From the NCBI GenBank assembly GCA_021774795.1, contig JAJFIR010000014.1:310001-374000 (forward strand): DNA of 64,000 bases, in the 5' to 3' direction. The DNA is from Emcibacteraceae bacterium (GTDB taxonomy: Bacteria; Pseudomonadota; Alphaproteobacteria; Sphingomonadales; Emcibacteraceae). The notes beneath the pieces were generated by a model. The model saw only the letters and a list, made by a program, of their open reading frames with translations. It was not told the origin of the DNA and did no database searches. This document shows positions 59,692-64,000 of this stretch, in pieces; position 1 is the first letter of the stretch; every line of letters starts with the position of its first letter. Made by a program: the position numbers and the translations under genes.

Positions 59692-61440
59692 TTAGTATCC
59701 TATCGCTGCAGCGTCCATACTACGGGTGTCGGCCGCACCATAAAATATACCGTCCTTATACATAATTGTGCTAAGGCTGCCAAGCGCGAAAGGCATAGGC
59801 ATAATAGTATGGCCCATACCGATCAGTATATCTTTGGTGTCTTTGCTTACCCCATCTTCAATGATAACCGCATCGGGCATCCATTGATGATGAATTCTTG
59901 GCTCGGCGAGTGCGGCCATCGCATTCATATCAAATTCAAGAACATTGAAGACACTTTGAAGAACCACGGTGATAATTGTGCTACCGCCGGGGCTTCCCGT
60001 TACAAAAAACGGCTTATCATCCTTTAGCACAATAGTTGGCGTCATTGATGAAAGCGGACGTTTTCGTGGCTGCACGGAATTCGCCTCTCCGCCGAGAAGG
60101 CCGTAACCATTCGCCGTACCGGGTTTAACAGAAAAATCATCCATCTCGTTATTCATCATAATGCCTGTGCCCGCAGCCATCTTGTGGTTTCCGTAACTGA
60201 AATTAAGGGTATATGTGTTACTAACGGCGTTACCGTGACTATCCATTACGGAAAAATGTGTCGTATCCGGACTTTCAGCAAGTATATTAAGCGCAGGCGC
60301 GATATCCGTTGAACGGCGTGATTTGTCCGTTGGAATTAGCGCACGTGTCAGCTTTGCATATTTTTTGCTCGTCAGTTCATCCACCGGTACATCCGTAAAA
60401 TCCGGATCACCAAGATATTTACTTCGGTCGGCATAGGCCTGACGCATGGCTTCAATATAAAGATGAAGCGTCGCTGCACTATTATGTCCTTTTGATTTAA
60501 GATCATCTTCTTCAAGCATATTCATTATCTGAACCAAATGAACACCGCCTGATGATGGTGGCGGCATAGTGATAATTTTATGCCCTTTATATTCACCTAC
60601 AATTACCGGACGCTCAACGGCGACATAGGCGGCCATGTCTTCCATGGTAATTAGACCACCTTGTGTTTCCTGGTCTGCGACAATACGTTTGGCCACTTCA
60701 CCCTTATAAAAGGCGTCTTTGCCGCCGTCCATAATCTGCTTTAAAGACCAGGCGAGATCTTTTTGTTTTAAAATTTCACCGAAGTTATACGAAGAACCAT
60801 CCGCTTTATAGAAAGCTTTGCCTGCCGCTTCGTTTGCCATTAAACGTTCTTTGCGACCATTAAGGGAGCTTTGCAGATAGTTATACATCGCAAATCCATC
60901 ATTCGCGAGATCATATGCAGGTTGCATTACTTCTTTGAGTGACATTGTTCCGTAGTTCTCAAGCGCATGGACCATACCAGCCACTGTTCCCGGTACGCCG
61001 GATGCCTTGACGTCATATTTCGAACGGTTATCATCAACTGATCCGTCTTCATTTAAAAACATGTCACGATCTGCACCGGAAGGTGCCATTTCGCGGTAAT
61101 CAATGGCTATTGATTTATTTTCTTCCGCGAGATGAATAACCATAAAGCCACCACCGCCAATATTACCCGCTTGCGGATAAGTCACGGCAAGTGCAAAACC
61201 AACGGCAACCGCAGCGTCAACTGCATTACCACCGTTTTCTAGAATGTCCACCCCCACTTGCGACGCCATTTTTTCCCTCGATGTCACCATGCCATTTCGC
61301 GCAATAACGGGAATAAAACGGTCTGTCGTATTAAGACGCGGTGTATTTGCTGCGGAGCTTTCGGTGCCCATTTGCGCTATTGCCGGGCTTACGCAAAAAC
61401 TCACGATGCTTGTAATTAGAACTAGAACTTTTAATTTCAT
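59692..61440 (-). CDS. Gamma-glutamyltransferase, copy 1
   Basis: 'SPDTTHFSVMDSHGNAVSNTYTLNFSYG' (Thr nucleophile region), 'PPPSSGGVHLVQIMNMLE', 'GSPGGSTIITVV'. Signal peptide when started at 61440. Confidence 0.93.
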   Translation of the reverse strand: MKLKVLVLITSIVSFCVSPAIAQMGTESSAANTPRLNTTDRFIPVIARNGMVTSREKMASQVGVDILENGGNAVDAAVAVGFALAVTYPQAGNIGGGGFMVIHLAEENKSIAIDYREMAPSGADRDMFLNEDGSVDDNRSKYDVKASGVPGTVAGMVHALENYGTMSLKEVMQPAYDLANDGFAMYNYLQSSLNGRKERLMANEAAGKAFYKADGSSYNFGEILKQKDLAWSLKQIMDGGKDAFYKGEVAKRIVADQETQGGLITMEDMAAYVAVERPVIVGEYKGHKIITMPPPSSGGVHLVQIMNMLEEDDLKSKGHNSAATLHLYIEAMRQAYADRSKYLGDPDFTDVPVDELTSKKYAKLTRALIPTDKSRRSTDIAPALNILAESPDTTHFSVMDSHGNAVSNTYTLNFSYGNHKMAAGTGIMMNNEMDDFSVKPGTANGYGLLGGEANSVQPRKRPLSSMTPTIVLKDDKPFFVTGSPGGSTIITVVLQSVFNVLEFDMNAMAALAEPRIHHQWMPDAVIIEDGVSKDTKDILIGMGHTIMPMPFALGSLSTIMYKDGIFYGAADTRSMDAAAIGY

Positions 61441-61551
61441 ATTATTTTCTTTCGATGTGTTCACTGCAAACAAACTACACATTAAAAACGATTCTGCAAC
61501 TCAAAAAGCTCACATAGGTTGGCCGTTTCAATTTTGCTGCAAATTATAGGT

Positions 61552-63309
61552 TCAGTTTATACCAATAGTCCCCGCATCCATATTCCGCGGATCGTGAGCA
61601 CCGTAAAAATAACCGTCCTTGTAAACAATGCTTGCGGTTTCACCCAAGGTTCTAAAACCATATACATTACCGTCCGAACGATAGATTATATTGTGGCCCA
61701 TGGCCTTCAAAATATTGATGGTGTCAATATTCAAGCTTTTTTCCACCTGCACTACATCTGGCATCCATTCGTGATGAATGCGTGGTTTACTGCTCGCAGC
61801 GGCAACATTCATATCAAATTCAATCACGTTCATTATGGTTTGAAAAACCGTATTTATAATCGTAGAACTCCCCGGGCTTCCGGTAAGTAGAAAAGGTACA
61901 TCATCCTTAAGCACAATGGTTGGCGTCATCGATGATCTGGGGCGTTTGCGAGGTTCCTGCGCATTTGCCTTACCACTGATATTCCCATTAGCGTCCGGCT
62001 CGTAGGGTAAATGGTCAAAATCATCCATTTCATTATTCAGCACAATACCCGTTCCTGCGGCCATCATTCCCATATAAAAGCCGTAATTCACAGTGTAAGT
62101 GTTACTGACCGCATTACCCTGACTATCCATTACTGAAAAATGTGTTGTTTGCGGACTTTCTGTATTTAAACCTTTTGTCGGCGCGACCTCAGAAGATTTC
62201 CTTGCACGGTCTAACGGAATACGTGCGCGCATTTCTTTCGAATATTCTTTGTCTGTTAATTTATCAATCGGCACATCGAAAAACGCTGGGTCACCCGCGT
62301 AAAGGCTCCTGTCCGCGTATGCTTGACGCATGGCTTCAATATAAAGATGAAGTGTTGCCGCACTATTATGCCCCTTCGATTTAATATCGTCCGCTTCAAG
62401 CATGTTGAGCATCTGAACCACATGAACACCGCCCGATGACGGTGGGGGCATTGCCGCTATTTTATAGCCTTTATAGCTGCCATAAACCGGTTTACGCTCA
62501 ACGGGTGAATAGGCGGCCATATCATCCATAGTAATAATGCCGTCATATTTTTCCTGATCTGCAACGATTTTTCTTGCGATTTCACCTTTATAAAAAGCAT
62601 CTGGTCCGTCCTCCATTATCGCCTTTAGCGATCCTGCAAGATCGCTCTGAACCAGCTTATCGCCAAACCGGTAATTGCTACCATCAGGTTTAAAAAATGC
62701 TTTGCGTGTTTCCGGCGCAGCCGTCAGCTTTTCCCTATGAGTAACAAATGTTCTCTCAAGGTGCCTGCCTACTTCAAAACCATCTTTCGCTAATCTGTAT
62801 GCGGGCTCAATTACTTGCGCGAGCGACATCGTTCCGTATTTCTCTATGGCCATCGCCATTCCTGCCACAGTTCCCGGAACGCCAACAGACTTTCGACTTT
62901 CAAAAGATAAAAAAGGATCAACCTTTCCGTCTACTACATACAGATCATGTGTCGCTTTGTTGCCTGCATATTCGCGGTAATCAATAGTCGTCGTTTTATT
63001 TTCATCCGCGATGTGAACAACCATAAAACCACCCCCGCCAATATTTCCTGCTTCCGGATGCACCACAGCAAGCGCAAATGCAACAGCGGCGGCAGCGTCA
63101 ATCGCGTTACCCCCAGCGGCAAGAATATCCGCACCTACTTTTGTAGCGATTTTATGCCTGCTGCTCACCATACCTTTTGATCCGATAACCGGCACAAATC
63201 CGTCCACAGCGTCAAAATCTGGTAAGTCGTTATTCTGTGCTACCAATACCGACGCTGTAAAAATCCAAATTATAATCACATTAAAAGTTCGATTGATTAA
63301 ACCGATCAT
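61552..63309 (-). CDS. Gamma-glutamyltransferase, copy 2
   Basis: 'SPQTTHFSVMDSQGNAVSNTYTVNYGF', 'PPPSSGGVHVVQMLNMLE', 'GSPGSSTIINTV'. Confidence 0.93.
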   Translation of the reverse strand: MIGLINRTFNVIIIWIFTASVLVAQNNDLPDFDAVDGFVPVIGSKGMVSSRHKIATKVGADILAAGGNAIDAAAAVAFALAVVHPEAGNIGGGGFMVVHIADENKTTTIDYREYAGNKATHDLYVVDGKVDPFLSFESRKSVGVPGTVAGMAMAIEKYGTMSLAQVIEPAYRLAKDGFEVGRHLERTFVTHREKLTAAPETRKAFFKPDGSNYRFGDKLVQSDLAGSLKAIMEDGPDAFYKGEIARKIVADQEKYDGIITMDDMAAYSPVERKPVYGSYKGYKIAAMPPPSSGGVHVVQMLNMLEADDIKSKGHNSAATLHLYIEAMRQAYADRSLYAGDPAFFDVPIDKLTDKEYSKEMRARIPLDRARKSSEVAPTKGLNTESPQTTHFSVMDSQGNAVSNTYTVNYGFYMGMMAAGTGIVLNNEMDDFDHLPYEPDANGNISGKANAQEPRKRPRSSMTPTIVLKDDVPFLLTGSPGSSTIINTVFQTIMNVIEFDMNVAAASSKPRIHHEWMPDVVQVEKSLNIDTINILKAMGHNIIYRSDGNVYGFRTLGETASIVYKDGYFYGAHDPRNMDAGTIGIN

Positions 63310-63416
63310 TTTATCTCTCCATACGCATTTTATTTATTCGACCTTATCGAAAACCTGCCATTCTTCCTAATAAAAAAGCGAGCAAAAAGCCCGCCTTTTT
63401 TCATCAAAATGTGCGG

Positions 63417-64000
63417 TTAATTTACGCCGATAGTCGCCGCATTCATGCTTCGTGGGTCATGGGCGCCATAAAAATAACCATCCCGATAAACTATACTATT
63501 TGTGCTACCAAGGGTCCGACGGCCGGAATTAAATTTATGGCCCATACTTTCAAGAATATTGAGTGTATCCTGACTTACGCCGCTCTCAATGGCTGTCATA
63601 TCCGGCATCCATTGATGATTAATTCTTGGCTTACTGGACGCCGCGGCGACATTCATATCAAATTCGATAACATTCATCACTGTCTGGAACACAGTATTGA
63701 TAATTGTTCCACCTCCCGGACTTCCCGTTACCAAAAATGGTGTGCCGTCTTTAAATACAATCGTTGGCGTCATTGAAGAACGGGGACGCTTTCGTGGTTC
63801 CTGCGCGTTGGCCTTACCGCTAACATTACCATTTGCATCAGGCTCATACGGCAAATGGTCGAAGTCATCCAACTCATTATTAAGCAAAATGCCGGTTCCC
63901 GCAGCCATAATGCCATTACCAAAACCGAAGTTTAAAGTATATGTATTGCTGACAGCATTACCCTGCGCATCCATCACGGAATAATGTGTTGTTTCCGGGC
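63417..64000 (-). CDS. Gamma-glutamyltransferase, copy 3 (N-terminus beyond the window)
   Basis: 'ETTHYSVMDAQGNAVSNTYTLNFGFGNG', 'GSPGGGTIINTVFQTVMNVIEFDMN'; the frame continues through the right edge. Confidence 0.9.
   Translation of the reverse strand, partial: PETTHYSVMDAQGNAVSNTYTLNFGFGNGIMAAGTGILLNNELDDFDHLPYEPDANGNVSGKANAQEPRKRPRSSMTPTIVFKDGTPFLVTGSPGGGTIINTVFQTVMNVIEFDMNVAAASSKPRINHQWMPDMTAIESGVSQDTLNILESMGHKFNSGRRTLGSTNSIVYRDGYFYGAHDPRSMNAATIGVN

Noticed and set aside
63371-63402. Possible terminator between GGT copies 2 and 3
   Set aside because: A/T tracts flank an imperfect stem (agcgagc/gcccgcct with mismatch); too weak to list as a feature.

Overview
The window is a gene-dense, AT-rich bacterial chromosome segment; gene content suggests an alphaproteobacterium, possibly marine, but taxonomy was not tested. 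It holds about 56 supportable protein-coding genes, one tRNA-Pro(TGG), several intrinsic terminators and two Pho-box arrays. The main candidate for an undescribed system is an aromatic catabolic cluster at about 4.7-14.7 kb. It comprises a TPP enzyme, an IclR regulator, an HpaB-type flavin monooxygenase, LigA-like and LigB-like extradiol dioxygenase subunits, a reductive-dehalogenase-family Fe-S protein without TAT signal or membrane anchor, two tandem MFS carriers and a VOC-fold protein. It could process halogenated or other substituted phenolics. The second highlight, at 37.3-40.5 kb, is a tandem array of four secreted alpha/beta-hydrolase-like paralogs. The two inner copies keep a nucleophile elbow and candidate Asp/His residues, and the two outer copies appear to have lost all three. 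Other points are a phosphate module (porin, PstSCAB-PhoU) with 11-bp-phased Pho boxes, a MscS-LytS-LytTR operon, an orphan SoxCD-like pair, three tandem gamma-glutamyltransferases (the last cut by the window edge), and a short dispersed intergenic repeat with at least four copies. All family assignments come from reading motifs in the translations; no database search was run.
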